NCBI RefSeq assembly: GCF_003581585.1
Contig: NZ_QXIR01000021.1
Location: 1-64,000, forward strand
Length of the DNA: 64,000 bases
Direction of reading: 5' to 3'
Source: Bacillus salacetis
GTDB lineage: Bacteria > Bacillota > Bacilli > Bacillales > Bacillaceae_B
The notes under the pieces: model-generated
What the model was told of the DNA's origin: nothing
The model's database searches: none
The model's input: only the letters and a program-made list of their open reading frames with translations
In this document: positions 22,306 to 31,372 of the stretch, in pieces
Layout: every line of letters begins with the position of its first letter
Position numbering within the stretch: position 1 is the first letter of the stretch
Translations under genes and position numbers: made by a program

Positions 22306-23146
22306 AGGACTAGGTAAAGGAATCAACGCATTGTTTAACAATGTAGATACAAAAGAAGAAGCAGTACAGGAAATCAGCTTGAAAGAATTAAGGCCTAACC
22401 CTTATCAGCCCCGGAAGGTATTTGAACCAGAAGCAATTGAAGAATTAAAGGAGTCCATTAAAGAGCATGGCATCCTCCAGCCCATCATTGCAAGAAAAAG
22501 CATTAAAGGGTATGAAATTGTTGTAGGGGAAAGAAGATACAGGGCTGCCAAAGCAGCCAAGCTTGATAAAGTTCCGGTGGTAGTCAGGGAATTAACGGAT
22601 AAACAGATGATGGAACTTGCTGTACTTGAAAATCTTCAGCGTGAAGACCTCTCACCGATTGAAGAAGGAAATGCCTATCAATTATTGATGGATAAACTGG
22701 ATTTGACTCAAGAACAGCTGGCCAGGCGCCTGGGAAAAAGCAGGCCGCATATTGCGAACCATATACGCCTCCTCTCCCTGCCGCCGCAAATTCAGCAGTT
22801 AATCATTGATGATAAAATCACAATGGGCCACGGCCGTGCATTGCTGGGCTTAAGGAAGAAAGAGAACCTTCAAATTGTGGTTGAAAAAATCATTAAAGAA
22901 TCCTTAAATGTAAGGCAGTTGGAGAAACTGATCCATGAAATGAATGAAAATGTTTCACGTGAAACAAAAAAGCCCGAAAAGAAGGATGTCTTCATAAAAG
23001 AGCAGGAGACTCTTTTAAGAGAAAGATTCGGAACTAATGTTTCAATAAAGCAATCCAAGAAAAAAGGCAGGATTGAATTTGAATTCTTTTCTCAGGATGA
23101 TTTAAATCGGATTCTTGAATTGTTAAGCCATTTGGAAAATAAATGA
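22298..23146 (+). CDS. spo0J: Spo0J/ParB chromosome partition protein
   Basis: A 282-aa CTP-dependent DNA clamp that loads at parS and recruits SMC condensin near the origin. It has the CTP motif GERRYRA, ENLQREDLSPIEEG, and the HTH LTQEQLARRLGKSRPHIANH. The gene carries a perfect parS site inside its own coding sequence, as in B. subtilis. It overlaps soj, so the two are translationally coupled. Confidence 0.98.
   Translation: MAKGLGKGINALFNNVDTKEEAVQEISLKELRPNPYQPRKVFEPEAIEELKESIKEHGILQPIIARKSIKGYEIVVGERRYRAAKAAKLDKVPVVVRELTDKQMMELAVLENLQREDLSPIEEGNAYQLLMDKLDLTQEQLARRLGKSRPHIANHIRLLSLPPQIQQLIIDDKITMGHGRALLGLRKKENLQIVVEKIIKESLNVRQLEKLIHEMNENVSRETKKPEKKDVFIKEQETLLRERFGTNVSIKQSKKKGRIEFEFFSQDDLNRILELLSHLENK
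22951..22966. promoter_or_regulatory. parS site within spo0J
   Basis: TGTTTCACGTGAAACA, the full 16-bp palindromic parS consensus, inside codons for NVSRET. Confidence 0.98.
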
Positions 23147-23159
23147 GCGTTCACTTTTG

Positions 23160-23190
23160 AACTGACCATGCTGGATGGGTCAGTTTTTTT
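23160..23190 (+). terminator. spo0J terminator
   Basis: AACTGACC pairs with GGTCAGTT and is followed by a T-run. Confidence 0.9.
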
Positions 23191-23308
23191 GATTTCTGAA
23201 ATCAGAGGGTGTCTTTTCTCCTGAATGTAAAAAAGTAGTAGGCAATTCAAATGAAAAGTGCTATTTTAGTAGAAAGTATTTCGATAATCGAAAAAGGAGA
23301 ACGTTTTA

Positions 23309-24025
23309 ATGGTGCTTTTAGGAACGATAGTAAATGGAGCATGTATTATAATAGGCACTCTTCTCGGCAAGCTGCTGCACCGTATTCCGGAAAATATGAA
23401 AGGAACGGTCATGTATGCGATCGGCCTCGCTGTCATGGTCCTGGGTTTGCAGATGGGAATGAAAAGTGAAAACTTCCTTATCGTGATCATCAGCCTGGTT
23501 CTTGGAGCGGTAATGGGCGAGTGGATGGGTCTTGATGATAAATTGAATGCCTTGGGAAACTGGCTGGAAAAGAGACTGGGTACTGAAAGTGAAACGAGCA
23601 TTTCGCAAGGATTTGTGACGGCGACACTGATTTTTGTCATTGGTGCAATGGCTGTCATCGGTGCCTTGGACAGTGGTATCAGGGGAGCCCATGATGTTCT
23701 TTATACAAAGGCGATCATTGACGGCTTCACTTCCCTTATTCTCACAACTACACTGGGGATCGGTGTCATGTTCTCCGCCATTCCAGTCATTCTTTATCAG
23801 GGGACGATTGCTTTATTTGCAACGCAAATCGACCGTTTTGTCCCTCAGGCGGTCATGGATTCCTTTATTGTTGAAATGACCTCTGCAGGAGGAATCATGA
23901 TTTTTGCAATCGGACTGAATCTGATCGGTTTAACCAAGATCCGTGTTGCAAACCTTTTGCCCGGCATTGTGATGGTAGCCGCAATTGTTTCGATTATTTA
24001 TGGGTATGAGAAGTTCATAATGTAA
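23309..24025 (+). CDS. DUF554 membrane protein (YdfK-like)
   Basis: A 238-aa integral membrane protein with about six to seven hydrophobic segments and the conserved start VNGACIIIGTLLGKLL, plus GALDSGI and DGFTSLILTTTLGIGVMFSA in the middle. It matches the DUF554 family, which includes B. subtilis YdfK and whose function is unknown. A GGAG-type ribosome site precedes the ATG. It stands alone between two terminators. Confidence 0.85.
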   Translation: MVLLGTIVNGACIIIGTLLGKLLHRIPENMKGTVMYAIGLAVMVLGLQMGMKSENFLIVIISLVLGAVMGEWMGLDDKLNALGNWLEKRLGTESETSISQGFVTATLIFVIGAMAVIGALDSGIRGAHDVLYTKAIIDGFTSLILTTTLGIGVMFSAIPVILYQGTIALFATQIDRFVPQAVMDSFIVEMTSAGGIMIFAIGLNLIGLTKIRVANLLPGIVMVAAIVSIIYGYEKFIM

Positions 24026-24026
24026 T

Positions 24027-24070
24027 TAAAAAACACACTAAGCCTGCCATATGCCTGGTGTGTTTTTGTT
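24027..24070 (+). terminator. terminator after DUF554 gene
   Basis: AAAACACAC pairs with GTGTGTTTTT around an inner CCTGCC/GCCTGG region; a T-run follows. Confidence 0.8.
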
Positions 24071-24073
24071 ATT

Positions 24074-24212
24074 GGCTGTTTTTGTATGTGTTGCTTTTGG
24101 AAAGACCTCAAGATACGAACTTTTCATGAGGAGCTCTTTTCTTACCTGCTTACCGGGGGTTTTTCGGTGAATTACAGCGATAGTATACAGCATTTATATT
24201 AAATAGCATTAA
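24074..24212 (+). repeat. MITE-like element, copy 3 (degenerate)
   Basis: GGCTGTTTTTGTATGTGTTGCTTTTGG, GAGGAGCTCTTTTCTTACCTGCTTACCGG and TTTATATTAAATAGCA are shared with the other copies, but the right terminal repeat is decayed where it meets yyaC. Confidence 0.55.
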
Positions 24213-24215
24213 CGT

Positions 24216-24836
24216 TTAAAGCAATTGCTGCTTCTCTTCACTCACGTTTATCTTGAAAAATGACTCTTTTCCAGGTCTTACTTTGCTTGCCAAATAGATC
24301 CCCTCTGAAATGATCCTGGCCATCTTAAGGACGAGATTCAGCCTTGTATTCTGCAGAACGAAAAACTCCATGAATCCGCTGACGTTGACGATACCGGTGA
24401 TATGGATATCCCCGACATCCGGAAGCTCCTTGTTCACGCCGGCCCCTGGCTTTACGGGTCCGCTGCCTAATTGGATGGCACCGACACTTTTTAATCTGCC
24501 GAGGCAGGCATCAATCCCAATGATGAAGGGGTTGTGGTGCCTCGCCATGATCTCGGCGAGCTTCTCTTCTAAATTGACGGCATGGATAGGATCATCCAAC
24601 GTTCCGTAAATATGAAAACCGTCCGTTACTTTCTCTTCTAAAAAGGTGCCGACGAGTGGTCCCAAGGAATCGCCTGTTGAGCGGTCCGTTCCGATACAAA
24701 CGATTACTACGGGTCTAATGGCTGCCGGCAGCATGGTGAGCAGTTCCGCAGAAATCGATGCTGCTGCTTTATCGTCATCATGCAGCACACGGTATGGCTC
24801 AGATTTACGCTCGAAAAGCCCTTTTTTCAGATTCAT
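24216..24836 (-). CDS. yyaC: sporulation protein YyaC (DUF1256)
   Basis: A 206-aa protein of the YyaC family, related in fold to germination and hydrogenase-maturation proteases. Visible family motifs are VIVCIGTDRSTGDSLGPLVG and IIGIDACLGRL, with GAGVNKELPDVGD in the middle. In B. subtilis yyaC is expressed in the forespore. ATG 24836 is chosen because AAGGAG lies eight bases upstream. It runs against its neighbours. Confidence 0.88.
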   Translation of the reverse strand: MNLKKGLFERKSEPYRVLHDDDKAAASISAELLTMLPAAIRPVVIVCIGTDRSTGDSLGPLVGTFLEEKVTDGFHIYGTLDDPIHAVNLEEKLAEIMARHHNPFIIGIDACLGRLKSVGAIQLGSGPVKPGAGVNKELPDVGDIHITGIVNVSGFMEFFVLQNTRLNLVLKMARIISEGIYLASKVRPGKESFFKINVSEEKQQLL

Positions 24837-25031
24837 TCCCTCCACTCCTTCGCAAATAATATTAACAGTATACGGAAAATCAGGCTTATCTATACATAGT
24901 ATTATGTATTTGTCACAAACTAAGAGTTTTTAAACAAATATTTGACAGTTTGCTTGCCGCTATTCAAATAGGGTTAAACTTGATACAATGAAATAAATTT
25001 TTTGAGAGCATTATAGGAGAGGATATCTTAT

Positions 25032-25982
25032 ATGAGTCAAACAACTGAAGGTACAGGTAAGGAACAACTGGACGAAACTCTTAAAGATACAAAAGATGCC
25101 ACAGAAGCCTTTTGGGATAAACTCATTAGTGATGATCTTTGGATTAATATTGGGGTCGTAGCTGTTAAAATTGCTTTGATATTAATTCTGACTGCACTTT
25201 TCATTAAAATAGGCAAGCTGGCAATACAGAATATATTCAAGGTACGCTCCCGTTCCCCTTTTAAAATCTCTCAGAGGCGGGAAGCCACGCTGAGCAAACT
25301 ATTAGAAAACGTTTTAACATATGTGGTTTACTTTGTTGCCATCATTATGATTTTAAGTGCGTTGAGTGTAAACATCACCGGTCTTCTGGCAGGAGCAGGA
25401 ATTGTCGGCCTGGCTGTTGGTTTCGGTGCGCAGAACCTTGTGAGGGATGTCATAACTGGATTCTTCATCATCTTTGAAGATCAGTTCTCTGTAGGAGACT
25501 TCATACGGGTGGGGTCGCTTGAAGGAAACGTAGAAGAAATCGGCCTGAGAACAACGAAGATCAAGAACTGGACGGGGGAGCTTCACATAATTCCAAACGG
25601 AAATATTGCCGAAGTCACCAACTTCTCCATTCATAATAGTATTGCAGTAGTGGATGTCAGCATCGCTTACGAAGAAAATATTGAAGAAGCGGAAAGAGTC
25701 ATCAGTGAACTCCTGCAGACCATGCCGCAAAAATATGAAGATTTAGTAACTCCCCCTGATTTATTAGGTGTCCAGACGCTGGGTGCTTCCGATGTTGTTA
25801 TGAGGATTGTAGCAGAGTGTGCCCCGATGCAGCACTGGGCAATGGCGCGAAATATCCGAAAAGATGTAAAACTGGTCCTTGATAAGCATGGCATTGAAAT
25901 TCCATTCCCGCGAATGGTCATGTATAACAGACAGGAAGAAGAAAATATTGAAAATAACATGAAGCAGCTTGATAGTGAGTAG
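25032..25982 (+). CDS. MscS-family mechanosensitive channel
   Basis: A 316-aa small-conductance mechanosensitive channel. A soluble N-terminus is followed by three membrane helices; the pore helix and following beta domain read LLAGAGIVGLAVGFGAQNLV, then DVITGFFIIFEDQFSVGDFI. It relieves hypo-osmotic stress by opening under membrane tension. It is the upstream gene of a pair with the DUF951 gene, whose start is 13 bases after its stop. Confidence 0.93.
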   Translation: MSQTTEGTGKEQLDETLKDTKDATEAFWDKLISDDLWINIGVVAVKIALILILTALFIKIGKLAIQNIFKVRSRSPFKISQRREATLSKLLENVLTYVVYFVAIIMILSALSVNITGLLAGAGIVGLAVGFGAQNLVRDVITGFFIIFEDQFSVGDFIRVGSLEGNVEEIGLRTTKIKNWTGELHIIPNGNIAEVTNFSIHNSIAVVDVSIAYEENIEEAERVISELLQTMPQKYEDLVTPPDLLGVQTLGASDVVMRIVAECAPMQHWAMARNIRKDVKLVLDKHGIEIPFPRMVMYNRQEEENIENNMKQLDSE

Positions 25983-25995
25983 GGAGGAAACAGAT

Positions 25996-26193
25996 ATGGA
26001 ACCAAAAAGCTTTCAATTAAACGATGTCGTGGAAATGAAAAAGCCGCATCCATGCGGGGTCAACCGCTGGAAAATCATCCGGATGGGCATGGACATCCGG
26101 ATTAAATGCCAAGGGTGCGACCACAGCATCATGCTTCCAAGAAGAGAGTTCTCCAAGAAGATGAAGAAGGTTCTTGAGTCATCGGAAGAATAA
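25996..26193 (+). CDS. yyzM: DUF951 small protein (YyzM-like)
   Basis: A 65-aa basic protein, MEPKSFQLNDVVEMKKPHPC then GVNRWKIIRMGMDIRIKCQG, characteristic of DUF951. Cysteines in HPCG and KCQGC could bind zinc. GGGAGGAAA lies before ATG 25996. Function is unknown; co-location with an mscS gene is common in Firmicutes. Confidence 0.85.
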   Translation: MEPKSFQLNDVVEMKKPHPCGVNRWKIIRMGMDIRIKCQGCDHSIMLPRREFSKKMKKVLESSEE

Positions 26194-26210
26194 ATAGTTA
26201 TTTCATCAGT

Positions 26211-26240
26211 AGGGATTGTTCCAAAGTGAACGATCCCTTT
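26211..26240 (+). terminator. terminator after yyzM
   Basis: AGGGATTGTTC pairs with GAACGATCCCT, followed by TT. Confidence 0.7.
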
Positions 26241-26286
26241 CTATGTATAAGGTCCGGCTCTGAATAGAGTTGTCCCGGCACGGGGT

Positions 26287-26300
26287 ATTTCCCGGGGAAC
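26287..26300. promoter_or_regulatory. candidate Noc-binding site
   Basis: ATTTCCCGGGGAAC matches the Noc-binding consensus ATTTCCCGGGAAAT at 12 of 14 positions. It sits in a GC-rich self-complementary stretch, so the match may be coincidental. Confidence 0.35.
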
Positions 26301-26443
26301 CCGGTTCTCTTAAAATCCTTCCCTCCACTTGTGTTTCTATCACTTAAAACCTATAATTAGAAAAGGTTTGAATAAATGTAGACACTTACTGCCGGGTTAG
26401 CAGGCAGAATAAATATAGTTCCACTTAATGAGGAGTGACCAAA

Positions 26444-27544
26444 ATGGCTTTAACAGCTGGAATTGTTGGTTTGCCGAATGTTGGGAAATCAACTCTATTT
26501 AACGCAATCACAAAGGCAGGGGCAGAGTCTGCCAACTATCCTTTCTGTACGATCGACCCAAACGTGGGAATCGTTGAAGTTCCTGATTACCGTCTTGATA
26601 AACTGACTGAGTTGGTTGATCCAAAAAAGACAGTACCGACTGCATTTGAATTTACGGATATCGCCGGAATTGTCAAAGGTGCAAGTAAAGGTGAAGGTCT
26701 AGGAAATAAGTTCTTGTCACATATCCGCCAGGTGGATGCCATCTGCCAGGTAGTCCGCTGCTTTGCTGATGAAAATATCACCCACGTATCCGGGAAAGTC
26801 AATCCACTTGACGATATCGAAGTCATCAATCTTGAATTGATTCTTGCGGACCTTGAATCAGTGGATAAACGGATTGCACGCGTTCAAAAACTAGCCAAGC
26901 AAAAAGATAAAGAAGCTGCTTATGAGCATGAAATCCTTTTGAAATTGAAAGAGGCATTTGAAGAAGGCAGATCGGCCCGTACGGTTGAATTTACCGATGA
27001 GCAGATGAAAGTCGTAAAAGGCCTCCATCTTTTGACCATCAAGCCGGTTCTTTATGTAGCCAATGTAAGCGAAGATGATATTGCCGATCCTTCTGACAAT
27101 GAGTATGTTCAGCAGGTGCGCGAGTTTGCAGAAGGCGACAATGCAGAAGTCATCGTGGTCTGTGCAAAAATCGAATCCGAGATCGCCGAGCTTGACGATG
27201 AAGAAAAAGCGATGTTCCTTGAAGAACTCGGAATAGAAGAGTCTGGATTAGATCAGTTAATCCGCGCAGCCTATGATCTTCTTGGCCTTGCAACCTACTT
27301 CACAGCAGGTGTACAGGAAGTCCGCGCATGGACATTCCGTCAGGGGATGAAAGCACCTGAATGTGCCGGAATCATCCATACCGATTTTGAAAAAGGATTC
27401 ATCCGTGCCGAGACCGTTTCATACGATGACCTTGTTTCCAATGGTACAATGGCCGCCGCACGTGAAGCAGGTAAAGTAAGACTTGAAGGAAAAGAATATA
27501 TAGTGAAAGACGGAGATGTCATCCACTTCCGTTTTAATGTTTAA
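26444..27544 (+). CDS. ychF: redox-regulated ATPase YchF
   Basis: A 366-aa Obg-family P-loop protein that prefers ATP. It has [11 protein letters not shown] at the N-terminus, the TGS domain near the C-terminus (ITYFTAG-type segment [16 protein letters not shown]) and [16 protein letters not shown] at the end. ATG 26444 lies eight bases after GGAG, and the length equals the family norm. B. subtilis YyaF has the same position before rpsF. Confidence 0.97.
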   Translation: MALTAGIVGLPNVGKSTLFNAITKAGAESANYPFCTIDPNVGIVEVPDYRLDKLTELVDPKKTVPTAFEFTDIAGIVKGASKGEGLGNKFLSHIRQVDAICQVVRCFADENITHVSGKVNPLDDIEVINLELILADLESVDKRIARVQKLAKQKDKEAAYEHEILLKLKEAFEEGRSARTVEFTDEQMKVVKGLHLLTIKPVLYVANVSEDDIADPSDNEYVQQVREFAEGDNAEVIVVCAKIESEIAELDDEEKAMFLEELGIEESGLDQLIRAAYDLLGLATYFTAGVQEVRAWTFRQGMKAPECAGIIHTDFEKGFIRAETVSYDDLVSNGTMAAAREAGKVRLEGKEYIVKDGDVIHFRFNV

Positions 27545-27551
27545 ATTTAAG

Positions 27552-27580
27552 AAGCTGTCCCTGAAACGGGGCGGCTTTTT
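27552..27580 (+). terminator. ychF terminator
   Basis: AAGCTGTCCC pairs with GGGGCGGCTT (with G-U pairs), followed by TTTTT. Confidence 0.85.
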
Positions 27581-27583
27581 CTA

Positions 27584-27613
27584 TTGACAATTGGATGAGT
27601 ATTCCAGTAAACT
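27584..27613 (+). promoter_or_regulatory. padR promoter
   Basis: TTGACA (27584-27589), 18-bp spacer, TAAACT (27608-27613). The operator palindromes start nine bases downstream. Confidence 0.6.
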
Positions 27614-27621
27614 ATAGCTAT

Positions 27622-27669
27622 CTTGTAAAACAAGGTATTATTTTTTAATTAGGTACCTTGTAAAACAAG
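27622..27669. promoter_or_regulatory. twin palindromic operator upstream of padR
   Basis: CTTGTAAAACAAG occurs at 27622-27634 and again at 27657-27669, 35 bp apart. It is a palindrome in the promoter-proximal leader of a PadR gene and is most simply its autoregulatory operator. Confidence 0.75.
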
Positions 27670-27689
27670 TTAGAAAGGATTTTACCCAC

Positions 27690-28022
27690 ATGTCTTTAAA
27701 AAGCCAGATGTTAAAAGGAATCTTGGAAGGCTGTATTTTGGCTGTCATTAACGAAAGCCCTACATATGGCTATGAGCTATATGTGAAACTTGCCAGCAAA
27801 GGAATGGATTCGGTAAGTGAAGGATCGATTTACCCGATATTATTAAGGCTTCAAAAAGAGGGATTGATAAAGGGGAAGATGCAAAAGTCGGCAAGCGGCC
27901 CCAACCGCAAGTATTATACGTTAACCGAGGATGGCAAGGCATCTTTGGAACAGTTTATCATTGAATGGACCAAACTGGATGCCTCAGTGGATTTAATTAT
28001 CAAGGGAGGGAAAAACGGATGA
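27690..28022 (+). CDS. PadR-family transcriptional regulator
   Basis: A 110-aa winged-helix repressor. The PadR pattern is clear: LKGILEGCILAVINESPTYG, YELYVKLASKG, GSIYPILLRLQKEGLI and SGPNRKYYTLTEDGK. It overlaps the next gene by four bases (ATGA). Likely binds the twin CTTGTAAAACAAG palindromes upstream and represses its own operon until a ligand is sensed; the ligand is unknown. Confidence 0.93.
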   Translation: MSLKSQMLKGILEGCILAVINESPTYGYELYVKLASKGMDSVSEGSIYPILLRLQKEGLIKGKMQKSASGPNRKYYTLTEDGKASLEQFIIEWTKLDASVDLIIKGGKNG

Positions 28023-28663
28023 CTGCCAAAGAAATGATTGAAATAAATAATGCAAGAAGAGAAAAACTGAATGATGAAAATAAAAAGTATTATGAAGATA
28101 TGCTTATTTATATCAGGACCAGTGATGTAGATGAACATGCTGGTGAAGAATTACTTTTGGAAATCTTGGAACATTTATTGGAGGCACAGGAAAACGGCCA
28201 ATCGGCTGAAGAAGTGTTTGGCAGCAAACCAAAACAATACTGTGATGAACTGCTTGAAGGACTTCCAAAAGAATCGGCTAAAGATAAGGTGCTGATGTAT
28301 TTATATATAACTGCTTCCGGGATGAGTTGGTACTTCCTTGTCACTGGAATCTTCTCTCTGTTTTTCCCCGATAAAAAAGGCATATCCCTTACCCCGATCA
28401 TTGCATCTATATTATTCATGGGTGCTGTAGTACTGTTAATTTTAAAGCTAATGAAGTGGACCACTTATAAAGAAAAATCAAATCTTTGGCTGTTATCTGC
28501 AGGCGCTTTGATATTTACAGCATGGACCGGTCTGCTTGTTTATCTGGGACTGCAGAATGCTTTCCAGTATGAAATGGCCTGGCCGACGTATACCTCCCTG
28601 GTCATAGGGATTATTCTAATAGCCGCCTCCTGGATATTACGGCATAGGGTCATCAAATTTTAA
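28019..28663 (+). CDS. PadR-associated HAAS/DUF1129-like membrane protein
   Basis: A 214-aa protein with a helical cytosolic N-terminus (about 95 residues; YYEDMLIYIRTSDVDEHAGE, then EILEHLLEAQENGQSAEEVF) resembling the HAAS-type domain that often accompanies PadR regulators, followed by four predicted membrane helices. ATG 28019 overlaps the padR stop. Function unknown; the pair is probably an envelope-stress or drug-response cassette, by analogy. Confidence 0.7.
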   Translation: MTAKEMIEINNARREKLNDENKKYYEDMLIYIRTSDVDEHAGEELLLEILEHLLEAQENGQSAEEVFGSKPKQYCDELLEGLPKESAKDKVLMYLYITASGMSWYFLVTGIFSLFFPDKKGISLTPIIASILFMGAVVLLILKLMKWTTYKEKSNLWLLSAGALIFTAWTGLLVYLGLQNAFQYEMAWPTYTSLVIGIILIAASWILRHRVIKF

Positions 28664-28801
28664 GGAATAACTCTGCTCATCACGTACCAGAATCCCCCGA
28701 ACCGTGCGTCACTGGGTCGCGCACCATTAGCTGAAATCTACTATTGTCAGTTCAGCATTACTGGTGAAAAAGAAAGAAATTCAACGTATTTCCCTGGCGT
28801 A
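28664..28801. other. spacer with group II intron-like trace
   Basis: Between the PadR cassette and rpsF. GAACCGTGCG and GCGCACC form a short hairpin; on the minus strand CGCACGGTTCGGGGG resembles the 3' side of group II intron domain V. No reverse transcriptase or full intron is present. Probably a relic or coincidence. Confidence 0.2.
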
Positions 28802-28830
28802 TTGCATTAGCTTGTCCACTATGATATAAT
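28802..28830 (+). promoter_or_regulatory. rpsF operon promoter
   Basis: TTGCAT (28802-28807), 17-bp spacer, TATAAT (28825-28830). Confidence 0.75.
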
Positions 28831-28864
28831 TCTAACTTGTGAGTAATGAATATATTGCTCCTTG

Positions 28865-28882
28865 CCCTTCTGCCGAGAAGGG
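28865..28882 (+). ncRNA. S6:S18-binding leader hairpin
   Basis: CCCTTCTGCCGAGAAGGG forms a hairpin with CCG in the loop, just before the rpsF ribosome site. This is the pattern of the known autoregulatory leader bound by the S6:S18 complex upstream of rpsF in many bacteria, so excess S6:S18 probably represses the operon. Confidence 0.7.
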
Positions 28883-28912
28883 CCGCATAGACCATAAGGA
28901 GGTGACTAGAAG

Positions 28913-29200
28913 ATGAGAAAGTACGAAGTTATGTACATCATCCGTCCAAATGTTGATGATGAAACAAAAAAAGCAGTTGTTGATCGTTTCGATAACGTTT
29001 TGACTTCAAACGGTGCTGAAATCGTCGAGTCTAAAGAGTGGGGTAAACGTCGTTTAGCTTATGAAATCAACGACTTCCGTGATGGATACTACCAATTGGT
29101 AAAAATCCAATCAAACACTGAAGCGGTTTCTGAGTTCGATCGTTTGGCTAAGATCTCTGACGATATCATCCGTCATATCGTAATCAAAGAAGAAGAATAA
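28913..29200 (+). CDS. rpsF: 30S ribosomal protein S6
   Basis: A 95-aa protein starting [20 protein letters not shown] with [18 protein letters not shown] in the middle, the S6 pattern. AAGGAGGTGA precedes the ATG. First gene of rpsF-ssb-rpsR, controlled by the leader hairpin upstream. Confidence 0.98.
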   Translation: MRKYEVMYIIRPNVDDETKKAVVDRFDNVLTSNGAEIVESKEWGKRRLAYEINDFRDGYYQLVKIQSNTEAVSEFDRLAKISDDIIRHIVIKEEE

Positions 29201-29277
29201 TCCAGCCGTTTTTTGAAAACGAAAACTTCTGACTTGTTTCTGATGGAACAGATGTTGGAAGGAAGGGGTTGATTCTG

Positions 29278-29805
29278 ATGATGAACCGAGTAATACTCGT
29301 GGGTCGTTTAACAAAGGATCCAGAATTGAAATACACTCCTAACGGGGTGCCTGTGGCAACTTTCACACTTGCCGTGAATCGTACTTTTACGAATCAGCAG
29401 GGTGAACGTGAAGCAGATTTTATTAATTGCGTGGTATGGCGTCGTCCAGCTGAAAACGTGGCAAATTTCTTGAAAAAAGGAAGCCTTGCCGGTGTTGACG
29501 GCCGTATCCAAACTCGTAATTTCGAGGGGCAGGATGGCAAGCGTGTCTTCATGACTGAGGTCGTTGCAGAATCCGTTCAATTCCTTGAACCTAAGAACTC
29601 AAGCCAAGGCGGCGGTTCCGGTTATCAGGGTGAGCGCGGCGGCAATTATGGCGGCGGTCAGAGGCAGCAGCAAGACTATTCATACGGTCAAGATCAGAAT
29701 CAGCGCAATAATAACAACAACCAGAACTATACGCGTGTGGATAATGACCCATTCGCAAATGACGGTCAGCCGATCGACATTTCGGATGACGATTTACCAT
29801 TCTAA
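29278..29805 (+). CDS. ssb: single-stranded DNA-binding protein SsbA
   Basis: A 175-aa tetrameric SSB. The OB fold starts [20 protein letters not shown] and ends ESVQFLEP; a Gly/Gln/Asn-rich linker follows, and the acidic tip DISDDDLPF, which recruits repair and replication proteins, ends the chain. ATG 29278 is nine bases after GGAAGGGG; a second ATG follows directly and could also be used. Confidence 0.97.
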   Translation: MMNRVILVGRLTKDPELKYTPNGVPVATFTLAVNRTFTNQQGEREADFINCVVWRRPAENVANFLKKGSLAGVDGRIQTRNFEGQDGKRVFMTEVVAESVQFLEPKNSSQGGGSGYQGERGGNYGGGQRQQQDYSYGQDQNQRNNNNNQNYTRVDNDPFANDGQPIDISDDDLPF

Positions 29806-29849
29806 ATTTCTTATAAATAAAAAAATATATATGCAAGGAGGCGTTATCT

Positions 29850-30083
29850 ATGGCAATGCGCAGAGGCGGACGCAGACGTCGTAAAGTGTGTTACTTCACT
29901 TCAAACGGAATTACACACATCGACTATAAAGATGTAGATCTTCTTAAGAAATTCATCTCTGAGCGCGGAAAAATCCTTCCACGTCGTGTGACAGGAACAA
30001 GCGCTAAATACCAACGCAGACTTACTCGTGCTATCAAACGCGCGCGTACAATGGCATTACTGCCTTACGTTGTAGGTGAATAA
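29850..30083 (+). CDS. rpsR: 30S ribosomal protein S18
   Basis: A 77-aa basic protein: [20 protein letters not shown], then [11 protein letters not shown]-type sequence [20 protein letters not shown] and [27 protein letters not shown] lies before the ATG. Binds with S6 on 16S rRNA. Last gene of the operon, followed by a strong terminator. Confidence 0.98.
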   Translation: MAMRRGGRRRRKVCYFTSNGITHIDYKDVDLLKKFISERGKILPRRVTGTSAKYQRRLTRAIKRARTMALLPYVVGE

Positions 30084-30095
30084 TAATAAATGAAA

Positions 30096-30128
30096 GAACA
30101 GCAGGAATCTTTTCTGCTGTTCTTTTTT
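30096..30128 (+). terminator. rpsR terminator
   Basis: GAACAGCAGG pairs with CTGCTGTTC, followed by TTTTTT. The stretch from here to 30405 has no other recognisable feature. Confidence 0.92.
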
Positions 30129-30405
30129 ATCTCTTCAGGATCTTTTCTTCCTGCAAAGGTGTTTACCTGAGGTTTGCCAAAGATCCTTATTAGCTATACT
30201 GAGAATAAGACGGCAGTAATCAGCCTGGAGGAAACTGCTTTGTGAGAGGATTTTGAACCTTTCTGTTTTCGATGTCAATGAATTGAATCTGTATCGGAAT
30301 ATCGATAAAATTAGTGGTGTTTACATATTCTTTATTGGAAAATTACCAGTTAGTGACCTTAAGTGCTTCCATGCATTTTAAGGTGGATGATTGAGGGGTG
30401 CTTTA

Positions 30406-31341
30406 GTGAAGAACGCCCGTATACTTACGGAAGGAGCATTATTGCTCGCAATATATACAGTATTGCTGCTATTGACTGCATATGTACCGGTTATCAGCAT
30501 TATGACAACATTCTTTCTCGTGCTTCCTTTTATCATTTACAGCGAGAAGCATGGGCTTAAACCGGCACTTACCATGTTTGCTGCGGCTGTCTTTATTTCG
30601 TTAATCGCTGGTTCCTTCATCATTACCCTTCCTTTAACTCTTTCCTTTGGAACGGTGGGAATCGTTATTGGGGTGATGCTGCGGAAGCAAAGATCAAAGA
30701 TGTCAATTTATCTGATATCAAGCTTCGTTTTTTTAATCAGCCTTGTCATTCAATATGTTGTATCTATCTTATTTTTGAATATGAATATTATCAAGGATGC
30801 AGTAGATCAGGCAAAGAGTGTTTTCAATGAATCGATTAGGATGGCAGAAAGCATGGGGCAGCCATTGCCGCCTGAAAGGATAGATGAAATACATAAGGCT
30901 GTGGAATCATTTGATGTTTTGATACCATCGGTCTTTTTGATTTCTTCACTGGCTGTGATGCTGATCATCATCAGTGTCAATTTTCCTCTCTTGCGGAAGA
31001 TGGGGATCCAATCGGCCAGGTTCCCTGCTTTCAGATATTGGAAGCTTCCACAAAGCATTGTATGGTATTATTTAATTACACTGATTTTAATGATTACTAT
31101 CAGGCCGGAGATGGGTACATATCTTCACTGGGCGCTATATAACCTCTTTTATGTGCTTCAGTTATTGCTGGTGGTACAGGGCTTCTCATTCATTTATTTT
31201 TTCGCCCATCTGAAAGAATGGCCGAGAGGATTACTGGTTTTGGCCACTGTATTTGGCATTCTGCTGATAGATTTCGTGAGAATCATTGGTATCATTGATT
31301 TAGGATTTGATCTTAGACAGCGCCTTCAACGTAAGTCATAA
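30406..31341 (+). CDS. yybS: YybS-family DUF2232 membrane protein
   Basis: A 311-aa polytopic membrane protein (about eight hydrophobic segments) of the DUF2232 family, always next to gdpP in Bacillus. The N-terminus KNARILTEGALLLAIYTVLL is typical. The start is set at GTG 30406, five bases after GGGGTG; an upstream TTG at 30391 is possible. Function unknown. It is 31 bp before gdpP, with which it is probably co-transcribed. Confidence 0.88.
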   Translation: MKNARILTEGALLLAIYTVLLLLTAYVPVISIMTTFFLVLPFIIYSEKHGLKPALTMFAAAVFISLIAGSFIITLPLTLSFGTVGIVIGVMLRKQRSKMSIYLISSFVFLISLVIQYVVSILFLNMNIIKDAVDQAKSVFNESIRMAESMGQPLPPERIDEIHKAVESFDVLIPSVFLISSLAVMLIIISVNFPLLRKMGIQSARFPAFRYWKLPQSIVWYYLITLILMITIRPEMGTYLHWALYNLFYVLQLLLVVQGFSFIYFFAHLKEWPRGLLVLATVFGILLIDFVRIIGIIDLGFDLRQRLQRKS

Positions 31342-31372
31342 GGTTAGCAATCTTATTTGAGGAGCTGAAATC

